Assembly: GCA_004431415.1 (NCBI GenBank)
Contig: QPMI01000095.1
Coordinates: 186,001 to 250,000 of the forward strand
Source: Cyanophora paradoxa
Lineage: Eukaryota > Glaucocystophyceae > Cyanophorales > Cyanophoraceae
Length of the DNA: 64,000 bases
Direction: 5' to 3'
Under the pieces are notes generated by a model that saw only the letters and a list, made by a program, of their open reading frames with translations, did not search any database and was not told where the DNA came from. A program made the translations under genes and the position numbers. Positions 1 to 11,400 of this stretch are shown here, piece by piece (positions within the stretch are counted from its first letter, which is position 1; the number at the start of each line of letters is the position of its first letter).

Positions 1-1318
1 CTGAATGACATTGCCAGGATGAACGGACTGCTTCTGCGGAAAAAGTAGCCCCCGAAAGATTGGAAGCTCATATGGATGTCAGCTGCTTGGACAACATGGC
101 AGCTGCAACACAAGAACCGATGGCATCCACAGATCTAGAGCAACAACCAGCTGCAGCAAGGCAAGAAATTGAGAAGCCTGAAGAGTTACAGCCGCACCAA
201 GATCTGGAAGAATTGGTTGATGCACAACAGGAAAGCAAACCACAAACTGTGCCGGGGCCACGGGACAAGAATGAGCTTCGCGAGCTCAAAGATGTGAATT
301 CTTCTGTGGAGCAGGATGATGAGGGCGTGGGCAAGGAAAGGCAACCTGTAGAGGTGGATGGATTCTCTTTCACCTGTGCAATTTCTTTCTGACACGATGT
401 AGCAGGTGGAGAAAAAGGATCTGGTGCCTGAATCGGTAAGTGATCGCTTTAGGGTTTTGTGTCTCGTCTTAGCCCGCCCAGGAACACCACGAGTTGGAAG
501 GAGCCAAAGATGCTGCAATCCTCCACCTGCGAGTGTGCTTGAATCAGCCAGTGTTTGTTTCTTGTTTGAGTGCCTTACGAGACTATCATCGCCAGGAGCG
601 AGACCGCCAACTGCAGGAGATGGCAGAACTCGAGGCCGAGATGCGGCGACAACGTGAAGATCGAGATCGCCGCCGCCGGGAAGCTGAAGAAGAGGCATGT
701 CGTTTTTTCCCCTTGCATGGGCTTTGTTCTCTGATCATTTGCAGGATCGGGCAAGACGGGAGATGGAGAGTATTGCACGGCGGGAGGCAGAGAGGCTGGC
801 GGAAGCAGTGCGTCAGAACTCTCCTCCTGTTGGTTGATACCTAAGAAACGTCTCAGGAGCGTGAGGCGAAGGCAAGAGAAGAGCAGCTTCTGCGAGAGGC
901 AGACGAGAGGGAGCGGAAAGAGCAAGAAATGCGTGAAGTAGAAGCAACCCTGGCCCAGTATCTCGCAGTGAGTATCGAGGATGTGATGTCTTTGCCTCTT
1001 TTCTGAATCTCGCTCAGCAACGGAGGCGTGGGACGGAAGACGACGAGGGAATTGTTTCGGCTCCTGCTGTTGGCGAAGACCTTGCAGAGCGCAGCACAGA
1101 AATGTCAGAGCACACGGCAATCTCTGCGAACTCCAGTGGACTGGACGACCAAGCAGTGCCGCCATTGGCATCTTCTTCAGCACCGCAAGCTGCATCATCG
1201 AGTCCATCTGCTGCGGGGCTTGAGGACTCCACAGGAGCGATATCGTGAGCTCTTTTATGTCGTACATTCCCTGACTCTTTTATAAAGTACCACGCAGAAT
1301 CAAGAGCTTTGGCAGTGA
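1..1318 (+). CDS. Glu/Arg-rich coiled-coil protein, 3' part
   Basis: Product not recognised. The gene enters from the left edge; the first exon seen starts after an acceptor at about 17 (attgccag) and reads DERTASAEK. Further exons encode a Gln/Glu-rich segment (to about 358), VEKKDLVPES (409-438), and a long charged coiled coil with QEMAELEAEMRRQ and DRARREMESIARRE. A Ser/Ala-rich tail ends ...TTQNQELWQ with TGA at 1316-1318. Keeping the heptad frame needs about eight introns of 45-55 nt. One of them, 695-744, must start with GC (gcatgt...gcag), a GC-AG intron, because the nearby GT at 699 would shift the frame. Base composition is near 50% GC, unlike the GC-rich genes after 20 kb. It could be a cytoskeletal or flagellar coiled coil, but no family motif is visible. 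Confidence 0.7.
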
Positions 1319-1630
1319 CGAAGCCTGGTAGCATTGTGTTTCAGATGCGACCCATGACAAGGCGAGCCGTAGCTGTAGGGCCTCCATGCAGAGACAAAGC
1401 CCTAACTTCCTGACCTGACTTGCGGCAGTGCTCCCTAAGACCAGACAGGGCACGCGGGGAGACTGAAGGGCCCCGGGGTCGGAACTGTCTAACCGAAATC
1501 GAAGTCCATATCTCTTGCTCTACCAGGCGGTGCATGGGCCTTGTGCGGTGGCGCCCTTCGCAAGAAAAGCAGTGAGATTGTTATATCTAAAATTCAGGAC
1601 ATATCCGGCGTGTGAGCCATGCGCGTGTCT

Positions 1631-1816
1631 GCATTTCAAATATACACACGCGTTATCTGGACTAGCCCTGTAGCTGTTCGGACTAGCAGTGTACGCTGAG
1701 CAATCATACGGGCTCTCTCTGATAGGCAACTCGACGTCGAGATCGAAGTCGAAACAGAGGGGTCGAAATGGAAATCTAAGCCTTCTGTTGCTCTACAGGA
1801 TCCCGGACTAGGCGTG
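1631..1816 (+). repeat. Dispersed repeat A, copy 1
   Basis: Begins gcatttcaaatatacacacg and ends near ctaggcgtg. Nearly the same sequence recurs at 13338, 14357 and 14763. This copy has TTTCAAAT where the others have TTTCAGAT. It runs directly into the ATCCAAATC-rich stretch. No terminal inverted repeats or clear target-site duplications are visible. Confidence 0.9.
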
Positions 1817-1835
1817 GTCGAGGTGCGTTTAGAGG

Positions 1836-1945
1836 TCTCGAAATCCAAATCAAGGCCCAAGTGCGTTATAATTAAGAGGTCTCGAAATCCAAATCGTCAT
1901 GATCAGAGGCTCATGATCAGATCCAAATCAAAGCTTAAGCCCCCC
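1836..1945 (+). repeat. ATCCAAATC-rich degenerate short repeat
   Basis: Units such as gaaatccaaatca and gatccaaatcaaa recur in loose tandem with catgatcag spacers. The same word dominates 15150-15400. In both places it follows a full copy of repeat A, so the two probably travel together. Confidence 0.7.
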
Positions 1946-2095
1946 GCGACCGAGGTCAGCTGCTTCACTCTCCCCCCAAACCAGGCGTATATCGATAGCA
2001 GTGAACTGTACATGTAGGCGCCTGATGGGCTCGAGACAGCTGCACAGTGTGTTAAGACCAGAGAGCGGCATTTCCCTGCAGCCACCGGCCGCAAC

Positions 2096-2189
2096 GCAGG
2101 GCCCTGCCAGCCAGCTTGCTGGTACGGCAGTTATAGTGTACATCCCACACTTGTTGCCCCCTCGTTGCAATGCTGTGTGTGTCCAAATC
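2096..2189 (-). promoter_or_regulatory. Conserved 3' element downstream of R2
   Basis: On the plus strand the order is GCAGGGCCC (2096-2104), a CCAGC-TT-GCTGG hairpin (2111-2122), GTGTACATCCCACACTTGT (2136-2154) and GTGTCCAAATC (2179-2189). The same four blocks in the same order lie at 15657-15767, directly after the S6K-like stop. Both flanking genes are on the minus strand, so the element has the same sense in both presumed 3' UTRs. It may be a 3' UTR/processing signal or a dispersed repeat. Confidence 0.6.
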
Positions 2190-2285
2190 GTATGGATACT
2201 TACAGTGAGAGCTATTGTACAATGGGTCACCTTGGGATGACCCCGGTATGGGTCACCTTGTGGTGACCCCGGTGTTTGCCTGGAA

Positions 2286-3902
2286 CTAGAAATCAGCATC
2301 GAGTGTGAAGGCCTTAGTGTCACGGCCTGCCATAACCCCAGCCTTCTGCTTTCGGAATCAATCCAGGAACATTGTGAAGACAGAGAAGGTCTGTGTCAAG
2401 CACCTGGTAGTCACCAACACGCTTCTCAAAAAAGTTGGTCTTTCCCTGAAGGCTGATCATGTCCTGCGGTGCATGTCAGCTTCAAAAGAGGGTGAAAGGG
2501 CGGGGGCACACACCATCCAGTCGAATGGATTCTTGGTGTTGTAAATCTTGGTAGATCCAAGGGCAACAAGTAGTCTGAGTAAAGAAGTCAGCGAGAAGGA
2601 ACAAGAAGTGATCGGACTTCAGCACGACGAACCGGTCTGCAACGAACTCGATGTACTGTAGATTCAATGCATCAGAAACGACCATGTGAGGAAGCCACAC
2701 TACTCACCTGACTCATAAGCTCCGCGTTCATACCGATGAGGTGCACGGGCAAGGCATCGCTGATGAACTCTTTTTCGATCGCGACCGCATCTGAGATGAT
2801 CTTGTGCAAGACCGTGTCGCTGAGCTTGTTGACGAGCATCGAGTCTGCGGGGTTTCGTGTTTGCGAGGCCGTTCTGGCAAGCTGGGGGCGAGGAGGCTTA
2901 CAAAGAAGGCAGGCGAAGTCGCAATGCAAGCCCTGCGGTGCGCGGGGCGTAAGTGGGCGGGCGAGATGGCAGTAGCGCGGTGCACGCGCCTCATCGCGGC
3001 TGATAAGCTCGTTCGAGAACGTGAGGCCTGGCATCATGCCACGTTTCTTCAGCCAGAAGATAGCGCAGAACGAGCCCGAGAAGAAGATGCCTTCGACAGC
3101 AGCGAAGGCCACGAGCCGCTCGGCAAATGAGCTCGAGTTAGTGATCCATCGCATTGCCCACTGAGCCTTCTTCTGGACGCAAGGTACGGTCTCGATCGCA
3201 TTGAATAGGCGGGTCTTCTCCAGCGGGTCACGAATATGTGAGGTCGGCGATCGGGTCAGGGGGGCAGCGCATGCGGAAGCAGACTAACGCGAGGAATGCC
3301 GGGCAAGGATATAGGTATCAATGAGAAGCGAGTATGTCTCTGAATGCACGTTTTCCATTGCAATCTGAAACCCGTAAAAGCAGCGGGCCTCCGGGATCTG
3401 GACTTCGCGGGAGAAGTTGACTGCCAGGTTCTCGTTCACAATGCCGTCGCTCGCCGCGAAGAACGCAAGCACGTGTGAGATGAAGTGACGCTCGTTATCG
3501 GTCAGCTTGTTCTCCCACTGCGAGAGCGCCGGCGCTTCAGCGAGGGACAATTTGAATTCGAATCGCGCGTGCGCACGTCCGGCAGATCGTGGCTAAGGTC
3601 GATCTCCTCCGCTGTACTATAGAGTGAACAAGCAGCTCACGTGCACGACGCCAGCGCCGTGCTAGAGAGGACGCCAGACACGTGCCGACGGGCGGGAGCG
3701 TGAAAGAGGGGATCGCACCAGTCCAGAAAGAGGCCATGTGCTTCTTGTACATCTCGAAGACCTGGGCGGCGGCTCGCGAGACCGGCGGCGGCAGCGCAGG
3801 CAACAAACGGCGGACCTTCGAGTACTGGATGGGGAAAAGAACAAAACGGCGCGGATTCTCCGTCAAAATAGGCTCTGGGACGGGCAAATCGACGGAAGGC
3901 AT
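2286..3902 (-). CDS. RNR2: Ribonucleotide reductase small subunit (R2)
   Basis: Class Ia R2 carries the di-iron/tyrosyl radical cofactor that lets R1 reduce ribonucleotides to deoxyribonucleotides. ATG at 3902 opens [11 protein letters not shown], followed by [10 protein letters not shown]. Metal ligands and radical site are all visible: Asp in DGIVNENL, Glu and His in MENVHSE, the radical Tyr four residues later in SETYSLL, Glu in [11 protein letters not shown], Glu and His in SRDEGLHCDF. The last exon ends in FTLDADF, the canonical R2 tail that docks on R1; stop TAG at 2286-2288. Reconstructed length is about that of the family. Ten introns are needed; nine are GT-AG. The one inside LLIDTYI-RDPLEK (3238-3312) has ATATCCTT...CAC ends, the minor-spliceosome type. 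Divergent from the 4060 gene. Confidence 0.97.
3238..3312 (-). other. U12-type AT-AC intron in R2
   Basis: The exon before ends GATACCT and the next starts ATATTCGTGAC, giving D-T-Y-I-R-D exactly as in other R2 proteins. The 75-nt intron begins ATATCCTT, a perfect U12 donor, and ends CAC. CCCCTGAC (branch A at 3256, 18 nt from the acceptor) fits a U12 branch site. No GT-AG pair in this interval restores the conserved frame. Confidence 0.9.
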
Positions 3903-4059
3903 CTTGGCGTCTTCGCGGGAATCAAAAAACAAAGGAGGGGTACTACTTATTTCATTATTACATTGTACCCCTCTGCAAACGACAAAGTGAGACAAAGGCA
4001 AAGCTATAGACTAGTACTCGAGCCGCGGCCGAAGTAGGCCGCGGCCGGCCGAGAGCGCC
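3903..4059. promoter_or_regulatory. Shared divergent promoter region, R2 / 4060 gene
   Basis: Only 157 bp separate the two start codons, so both promoters and 5' UTRs must lie here or overlap the genes. A perfect 8-bp inverted repeat, CCGCGGCC-GAAGTA-GGCCGCGG, is at 4023-4044, just ahead of the 4060 ATG. I see no TATA box and no E2F-like site. Confidence 0.6.
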
Positions 4060-7000
4060 ATGGATGATTTGTTCGCGGATCTCGGCCTCGGCTCCTCGAG
4101 CTCTCACGGGGGCGCCAGCTCGTCGGAGTCGCCCGCCAGCCCCAGCCCCTCGTCCGCGAGAGGCCTGGCGCCGAGCCCCGCCAAACTGGCGGTTGATAGG
4201 GCGGCGAGCAGCGTAACCGGAACGGCGAGGTCCGCATCAGTCAGAGAGATGCCTCGCCAGCCGCCAGCCGGGGCCAGCACCCCCTCAACACCATCTCGCG
4301 GGTCGAAATCGGCGTCAGCGCACGCCCCGAGGCCAGACTCGCCGACTTCCGTATTGTCGGGCTCTTCGCTCAACGGGACATCATCCGAAGCGGCACATGA
4401 ACGGATCATGCGTGGCTTGACGAAGGGCCCGCGCTTCAGAAGCGCTGCAAGCGAGGCCTCGGCAGGCTCGGCGCGGCGGAAGTGCGGGATATGCAAGCTC
4501 GCGGTGTGCGAGTGCACGGGGCCGCAGAGGAGGAGCTACGCGGCGAGTGCGACTGCGCGGAAAACGCACGACGCGTCGACGACACGAGTGCGGGAAGACT
4601 GGGCCTCCGGGGACATGTGGCGGCTGCCCGGGGACGGGTTGGAGGCGAGACAGTTCCTGGACTCTCGGCTTCGAGGCGGCAGCGACGCAGGCTCTGTTGA
4701 TGACGTGGGCAACTTAATCGGCGGGCCCAAGGGCGCCGACTACCGGCACGCTCCCCTCCGTGGTCGCCTGCGATGCGCGGGGCGTGTGCTCAAATTGATG
4801 CAGGTTGCTGGTTCGGGGCACGCACGAGCGTCTGGCGGAGTTTAAACGTCGGCACGAGGTCCGAGAAGCACAGCGAGGCCCCGAGCTCGAGGCGAGCTTC
4901 GAGAGTCCTGGCGACTTCGAGGACCACCGCCGTCGCGTCGAGAACACGCACGCCCAACTCGGTCGCTTCCTTTCACGATTCGAGGGCGCCGGTAGCCCCA
5001 TTCGCGAAACTCGCCACCACTCCCCAGAAACTCATACCTCCCATCCAAAAAACGGGCCTGACCGGGGCCGCGGCCCGGGTGGCAACTCTGCCGCCCATTG
5101 GCCCTCCGCCATACCGTCTTCGCACGGCCCGGCGGTATCCGGCCAACCGCGGAGCCCCGGTATCCACGAGAGGTGCGAGGTGGTAGGGTTGGGGCCGCTG
5201 GGGGGGAAGGGCGGGTGGCTGACGCATCTCCAGGGGAGTGAGGAGGAGTGAGGCGGAGCATCGTATCATGGAGGAGATTCGGGCGCTCGAGGCCGCCTTA
5301 GCACATCACCCGCAGAGCGAGCCGCAGAGGGGGACCTCGCCGCCCCGAATGGCCCCTGCCGCACACCAGCCTCGTCATGAGGATGAGGTGCGCCAGGCCT
5401 CGAATCACAACGCAGCGCCGTTTCCAATGATTGCCCAGTGGCGACGCCGCTCCGTCACCTTCGCGGACGAGGCGGGGCATCCTGCGGGGAGCCGCAATCT
5501 CGCGCGCCTGCACTCGGACGCTCAGCTTGATGCCGACCTTGAGGCGGTGCGGTCCGCGGGGCGTTTTGCGCGGGCCTGTGTCCAAGGCCCTTGCCGCAGG
5601 CCCGCGCGGAGCTTCTGCGCGACCGTCTCGAGAACGTTTCGGCCTCGCTGGACGAGCGTGAGCGCCGGGCCCGCTCAGCGCCCCGCGCCCGGCCTTCCTT
5701 CGAGGCCGCCTTTCCCAACCTGGACGGACCGACGCCCCGGGGCCGGCCCTCCTATGCGTGCGCGCCACCCCGCGTCTCGTACCGCGTGTTTGCGTAACGC
5801 AATGGCAGAGACGACGCGGAGCTCCTTGCCAGCGCCCGCCGCGCGGCCGCGCGAAATGTGCAGGGCGTTGTCCCGCCTCCGCGTCCCGGCGTGCGGCGCA
5901 CCCTGGGGGCCACCCTCTCGCGGGCGTTGCGCGCGATCTCCCCGGGGGCGTACCGCGCCTTCGCGGGGGAGAACGTGCACGCGTGCCTTCCAGGCCTCGA
6001 GCACAGCCACCGCCTGCGCGGCCGCTCCTCGGACTACCTCGTCTCAGAGCCGGCCCTCGATGCACAACGCGATCCCGAGGCGCAACGAGGACGCAATCCG
6101 CAGCAGCGTGACCGGCCGGCCTGGCGCGGGCCTCAGTGGCAGCCTCCGAAACTCCGCAGCGGCCTTGCCCCCACTGCCCCACCTCAGGCTCCGATCCTGG
6201 AGCCCGCGGTCATTGAGAATCCGCCCCCTACCGCCTTCCCTCCGCCTCCGGCATTACCTTCGCCCGCTCCTCCACTCTTGCCACCTCCGGAGCCTCCGCT
6301 CATCGTTGATCTACCGTTTCCTGAGCGAGCCGCTCCTCCGCCGCCGCCGCAGCTGGCGCCGCTGTCGGAGATCCGGCAGCGAAGCGGCGCTCCTCGGCCA
6401 GCTTCAGTTGGAGAGGAGTTCCGGCCGCTGGACGAGGATCGCGCAACGGTGGGCAGTCGAGTCGCTGTTGCGGCGGCGGGCGGCCCAGTGCCGAAATCGG
6501 TCATCGAGGGGCGCCTTGCGGAGCTGCGCAGGGCTCTTGGGCGCACCGCATACGGATATGTGCCCCCGCCGCCTCCTGCTGAGCTCCGTGCCCTCCTCCC
6601 GGACGGCGCACTCTACATGCCCGGTTTGACTGCGGTATCCGAGGACGTCCCACCTCGCCCCAGTGCCGCCTTCGCCCATGCTACCTCGCCGTCTTTCGGC
6701 GCGGCCTACTCGCCATACGAACAGCCGCAGGGACCCTCGGCGAGCCCGCCTTCAGCGAGCCCTCCCACAGCGCTCCTCCCCATCGGTGGGGGCGTCTCAG
6801 CGTTCGAGTTCGGAAGCGTCCCATCCCCCGCGCGCCCGGAGCTGCGCTCCTCGCCCGCCATGGCAGCTCCGGCTCCTGGGCCTCTGCAAGGTGCCCGGCT
6901 CTTCCCGACCTTTGTCCCTGCGCCGGCGACCCTTGTGCCCGTTTGCATCCCGGGACCAGCGCCTCCGAGCGGCGACCGAGGGCGGGCGGCGCGACGGGCA

Positions 7001-7805
7001 GCCCGCGGGGGCCCCTCGCCGCCCACATCATGCTCAAGCGAGAGCGATAGCAGCGAAGAGAGCAGCGGCAGCGGCAGCGAGGCTAGCTACGGCAGCAGCT
7101 CGACCGCCACCAGCAGCGGCGGCAAGCCGCGCAAGCAGCCCCACAGGGGCGCCAGGCGCAGCGGCTCTGTCGCCACTGCAGCAGACGGCGTGGGCAGCGC
7201 CGGGGGCGAGCTTGCAGCCGACCCCGCCTCCCGACTCCCTTCAGCAACTCCGTCTCGCTTGCCCTCCGCGCCCCAGAGCGCACGTGTGCGTCTCTGACTT
7301 GCGGTCTCAAATGGTGCGCTTCTGACGCGGAAGCCAGTCGCAGCGGCGGGACAGCCGGGCGCCATCGACGGGCGGCTCGGGCGCCGATGCCGGCCTCGCG
7401 GACGCGCAGAGGGTGCAATTCGCGGAGGCTGCTGCCGAGACCGAGGAGCTTGCGGACGCTTACGAGGCCCTCAAGGCGTGTCCCAGACCCCCGTCACGCT
7501 TCTCTCCAGGGCCTCACACGTCGCAGACTCCTCTTTCGAAGCTGGGCTACGGGCCGCCGCGTGGACGGCCATCGCCGACAGAGCTGCGGGCAATGGCAGC
7601 GAAGCTTGAGCGGGACCTCGATGCAGCGGCGGAGCTGGAGGCGCGGGCACGCGCTGCGGGGCCCGTGCTGACGTATGAGGAGCGGCGCATGGTGGACAAG
7701 GAGAGGCGGTTTGACATGGGCGGCCGCTTTGTTGCCTTCCTTTCCGTCGTACTCGCCCTTGCCGGCCTCGGCGTGGTCGTCGCGCTGGCCATCGACCAGT
7801 TTTAA
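4060..7805 (+). CDS. Ser/Pro-rich protein with C-terminal membrane anchor, unknown
   Basis: Not recognised. ATG at 4060 opens MDDLFADLGLG, followed by about 130 Ser/Pro/Ala-rich residues. A small Cys cluster, CGICKLAVCEC (about 4480), could bind metal. Later exons give a charged segment (THERLAEFKRRHEVRE, about 4820), MEEIRALEAAL, RRSVTFADE and a very Pro-rich region at 6180-6990. Ser/Glu and Ser/Gly tracts lie at 7020-7130. Near 7283 an intron (gtgcgtctct...gtcgcag) joins frames into a helical stretch (AEAAAETEELADAYEALKA). The protein ends in one hydrophobic helix, FVAFLSVVLALAGLGVVVALA, then IDQF and TAA at 7803-7805, a typical tail anchor. Internal introns between 4740 and 6200 are only partly resolved. 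It might be two genes, but no clear promoter break is visible. Confidence 0.6.
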
Positions 7806-8424
7806 TCTAGCACAGCGCTTGTTGGCATGCACTTAATCGACACATACAGGTTGAAGACAAAGCTTCCGCGAGACGCATGTGACACGCATGCAACCACGCC
7901 GGGCGCATTGATAACACGGTAAATCAGTTCTGAGAACTTCGGTATATGGCCGGGGAACGCCGAGCTCGAGTGCAATTGCAAAGCCAGCGCTAGCGACGTC
8001 AGGAAGGAGTGGGCTCTCCCCGGCACCTATAGCTAGCTATATAGTTATAGACAGCCTGGCAGAGCCGTAGATTGCAGCCGCTGAGCACTGCAAGTCACCG
8101 AGTCCAGCATGCGCAAGCCGGTAGCCGGAGCTCACTGAGTCGGCTACTCCGCAGCGCGCATGCGTGCCGTGATAGCGCTTTGCCACGTGCACGGTTCATG
8201 CGCATGCCCTGCGCATGCAAATTCGGCCCGCGGCTGCAACCCATGGTCAAGTTGGTGTACCCCGGGTTCCCGCCGCGAATCCCGCGTCGCGGGATCCGGT
8301 GTCTTTTTACCTCTCTCTGGAGCTCGTGATATAGGCCTTGGTTCCTGGGAGCAGCGTGGAACCGCGCACAGCCTTCAGACCGCCCGGGGAGCGGCTTCTA
8401 CGCATCGCACCACGGAAGCGGTCC
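7806..8424. other. Intergenic, upstream of E2F
   Basis: About 620 bases without a supported gene. It contains a short AGCTAGCTATATAG tract (about 8030), several TGCGCATGC-type words (8155-8220) and a GC-rich inverted repeat (ATCCCGCG-T-CGCGGGAT, 8280-8296). Confidence 0.6.
8267..8296 (+). promoter_or_regulatory. E2F-like sites upstream of the E2F gene
   Basis: TTCCCGCC at 8267-8274 matches the classical E2F site core. It is followed by AATCCCGCG and the palindrome ATCCCGCG-T-CGCGGGAT. The group lies about 130-160 bp ahead of the E2F start codon, where autoregulation would act. Inferred from sequence only. Confidence 0.45.
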
Positions 8425-11400
8425 ATGGCAGCGGTCCCAGGCGCCGCGCCGGCGCCACCTTCGGGAGCCGCCGTGGTTGGAGGCATCGCAGGGGCGCGGT
8501 TCTATAGCTTCCAGCCTCCCACCGCGACGTCCGCGGTGCGCTCGATGCAGGCTTTCTTTGGCTTCTTTTTGCGGCATCTTCACCAGTTTTCATTTCTCTT
8601 CATGTACACCACCGTGATGTGTTCCACTTTGCGCACGCAGAACCAGCCCGTCCGAGTGGCGAGCTCTTCGGCCTCGCCGGCGGCATTTGCGGCCTTCTCT
8701 GCCCCCGCCGTCAAGGTGGCGTCGATTCCTGCAGCGTTCCCCCGCGTGGGTTCGCCTCAGGTGGCCCCGGCTGTCATCTCGCGACCGGCCTCGGCACAAG
8801 CAGCGCCGCCCGCGCCAAGCCCGCCCAGCCGCGCGAGCAGCTCATCGGGTCATCAGTCCGGCGAACAGACTCAGGCATACAGCCGCAAGGATAAATCTCT
8901 CGGTCTCCTTTGCGAGAAGTGCGACGTCCGCTGTCCCTCCTGCCTTCGAATGCCTGAGCTGGTGCTCTTCGCACGCCGTAGTTTTTTGAAGGAGTATGGG
9001 ATGTCTATGAACGACGAGATCCAGCTCGATCAGGCTGCTGAGCGCCTCGGTGAGCTTGAGGCAATTTCTTCTCGCGCAAAAATTGCTGATGCTCGCAGGC
9101 GTCGAGAGGAGGCGGATCTATGACATCGTCAACGTGCTGGAGAGCATTGAAATCGTCGTCCGCAAGCAAAAGAACTGCTATGCATGGCTTGGCCTTACTC
9201 GCCTCCCTTCCGCGCTCGATCGCCTCCGGGTCCGTCTCTCTTGCGTTCCCGTCTCTTGTGTGCTTTCGTCAACGTCTCCCCACTGCCAGGAACAAGCAAA
9301 CGCAGAAAAATTCAAACTTTTTCCTGGACTCGCAGAGGGGCAAGCAGGCGCGCAAGCGGGCACTGCTGCTGCGGTGATCAGCCCTTCTTTGTCCTTGCAA
9401 CGCTTTTCACACCGAGCAGCGCCCCTCCACGAGTAACGGTGATGTGAGCGGAGACGATGATGAGGATGACGATGATGGAGGGCGCGGGCGGAGAAAAGGC
9501 GGACGTGAGCCGTGTCGCACTCGTTCGTTTTGAAATGGCCTGAAGAGCGGCGCGGGGGCAGGGGGCGGCGGAGGTGGAGGGGCGGGGGAGAGCAGAAAGG
9601 ACCGATCCCTGGGGATCTTGAGCCAGCGTTTCGTGCAGCTGTTCCTCCTCGAGGGTGTGAAGCCGGTTGTGTCCCTCGAGCAGGCGGGCCGCGCCCTGCA
9701 CGGCTCGCAGGCGGACGAGGCCAAGATGAAGGCGCCAGGTTCGGCTCTGCTCCAGTGTCGGTTCCGGCTCGCCTCAGTGGGCCGCAGTCCGGCGATTGTA
9801 TGACATCGCGAACATTCTGTCGAGCCTTCACCTGGTAGAAAAGGTTCACGTGGGCGATTCGCGCAAGCCGTCATTCAAGTGGCTCGGCGCGGGTGTCTAC
9901 TCGGTCGACGGGACTGAGCCCGGTGCGATTGACCGCGCCCGTTCCTCTTGAGACGCACTGACACTCGGCTGCAGACCTTGAGACTCTGAAGCGGAAGGCG
10001 GGCACAGCGTCCATTCTGTCTCTCATGGGTCCGGCCCTTGCCTTCCCCCATCATGCTCGAGTGAGCCGTGCCGCAGCTGGCACAGCCGTCAAGAGGCAGA
10101 GGGTAGGCGAGGGGCCGCTCGTTCCCATCAGCGTTCCGCTTGGCTCGCCAGAACCGTCCACGGCAACCGCAAGACCAGCGGCAAGGCAGCGGGCCCAGGG
10201 CAAGGGGGGCCGCGGACGCGGCGGGTCTCGGGGGAGGAGGCGCAAGCCGGAGGACGAGGACGAGGCGGACGAGGAGGAAGCTGCGGTTGAGGAAGAAGTG
10301 CTGGCAGACGAATCCGCACCAGTCCTGGAGGCAGACTCGTCCCGCAGCGCCCTCCCCGCCGGGGCTGGGCGCTCGGGGCGCTCCTCCCGCCGCTCGGCAA
10401 CAGACGCAGCGGCTACGGTGGAGGCTTCGAGCTCGGCCGTTTCTGCGGGGCGACACTCGCGGGGCATGCGGCGGAGCGCGGCTGCAGCGGCGGCAGCGAA
10501 GTGGAAGCGGCTTGGCGAGGAGGCGGCCGATGAGGAGGAGGACGGGGCGGCGCATGATGCAAAACGGAAGGAGGGGTCCGAGATTGCGAATGAGTTGGCG
10601 AGCGAGGGCGAGTTGGAGGCCCCCGCCGTCGCTGTGGATGCGGATGCAGAGGAAGAGGAACGCGGCGCATCGTGGGCGACCACTCGGCCACCGGAGGCCA
10701 AGCCGCTCACGTGCGAGGAGGCCGCGGAGCTTGCTGAGCTGCACAGCGCGCCCGGCGTGGGGCGGCGAGCAGAACGCTACCGCGACCTCCTCCGTCGCCA
10801 CCATGCCACCCTCTTCGCGGGACCCGGTGGCCACGCTGCCGCCGCTGCCGCCGTCCGTGTCCTTCGCCGCGCTCTCGCGCAGGCCCCTGCAGATACCAGC
10901 CGTGTGCAGCTGGCGCGCACACTGGGCCAGCTTCTCCTCGTGCGTCTGTTGGACGCTCTGCTCGACGGGAGCCTGACGTGGCCCATCCGCAGCACTGTGC
11001 CATGCAGCCGCCTTCACAGGAGCCCGAAGCCGAGCGGCGCCATTTGCGGGGGCGCTTTGAGGCCGTCCTGGCCGGTTCGCCACGCTCCCAATCTGGTGGC
11101 CACGGCAGCCCCTCAGACGCCCCGCAGAGGAGCAGCCGGGGTGGGAAGACTCTGCACTGGCTGAGATGCTCAACCGGCTGCACACGGCGGATGATGAAGC
11201 ACCTGAGGCCTGGGCCGCCGCTCTCCTCGCCGACCCTTGCCGCCTTCCGGCCGCGATACCCGACCCTTGGGCCCTCGACCCGCTGCGGCTCTGCGCACTC
11301 CAAAGTGGCTTTCTCGCCGCAATGAGGTGCCGTGCTTCAGCCTCGGGCAGCCGCGCGGCTGGCCGTGCCAGTGCCCTTGAGATTTCCGTGGCTACCCCGG

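Larger units (their letters stand above)
1319..2285. other. Intergenic, repeat-rich
   Basis: About 970 bases between the coiled-coil gene and the R2 stop codon. It holds one copy of dispersed repeat A (1631-1816), an ATCCAAATC-rich low-complexity stretch (to about 1945), and the element shared with the S6K 3' end (2096-2189). Open frames here are short and not conserved; I see no gene. Confidence 0.7.

Noticed and set aside
1520-1729. Recurring peptide MPIRESPYDCSAYTASPNS on the minus strand
   Set aside because: It appears wherever repeat A occurs (1729, 13470, 14861) because the DNA repeats. The copies differ downstream and have no gene context.
3286-3291. GTTAGT donor for a normal GT-AG intron in R2
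   Set aside because: It would leave ILARHSSR in the protein, and no AG acceptor restores IRDPLEK. The AT-AC solution fits exactly.
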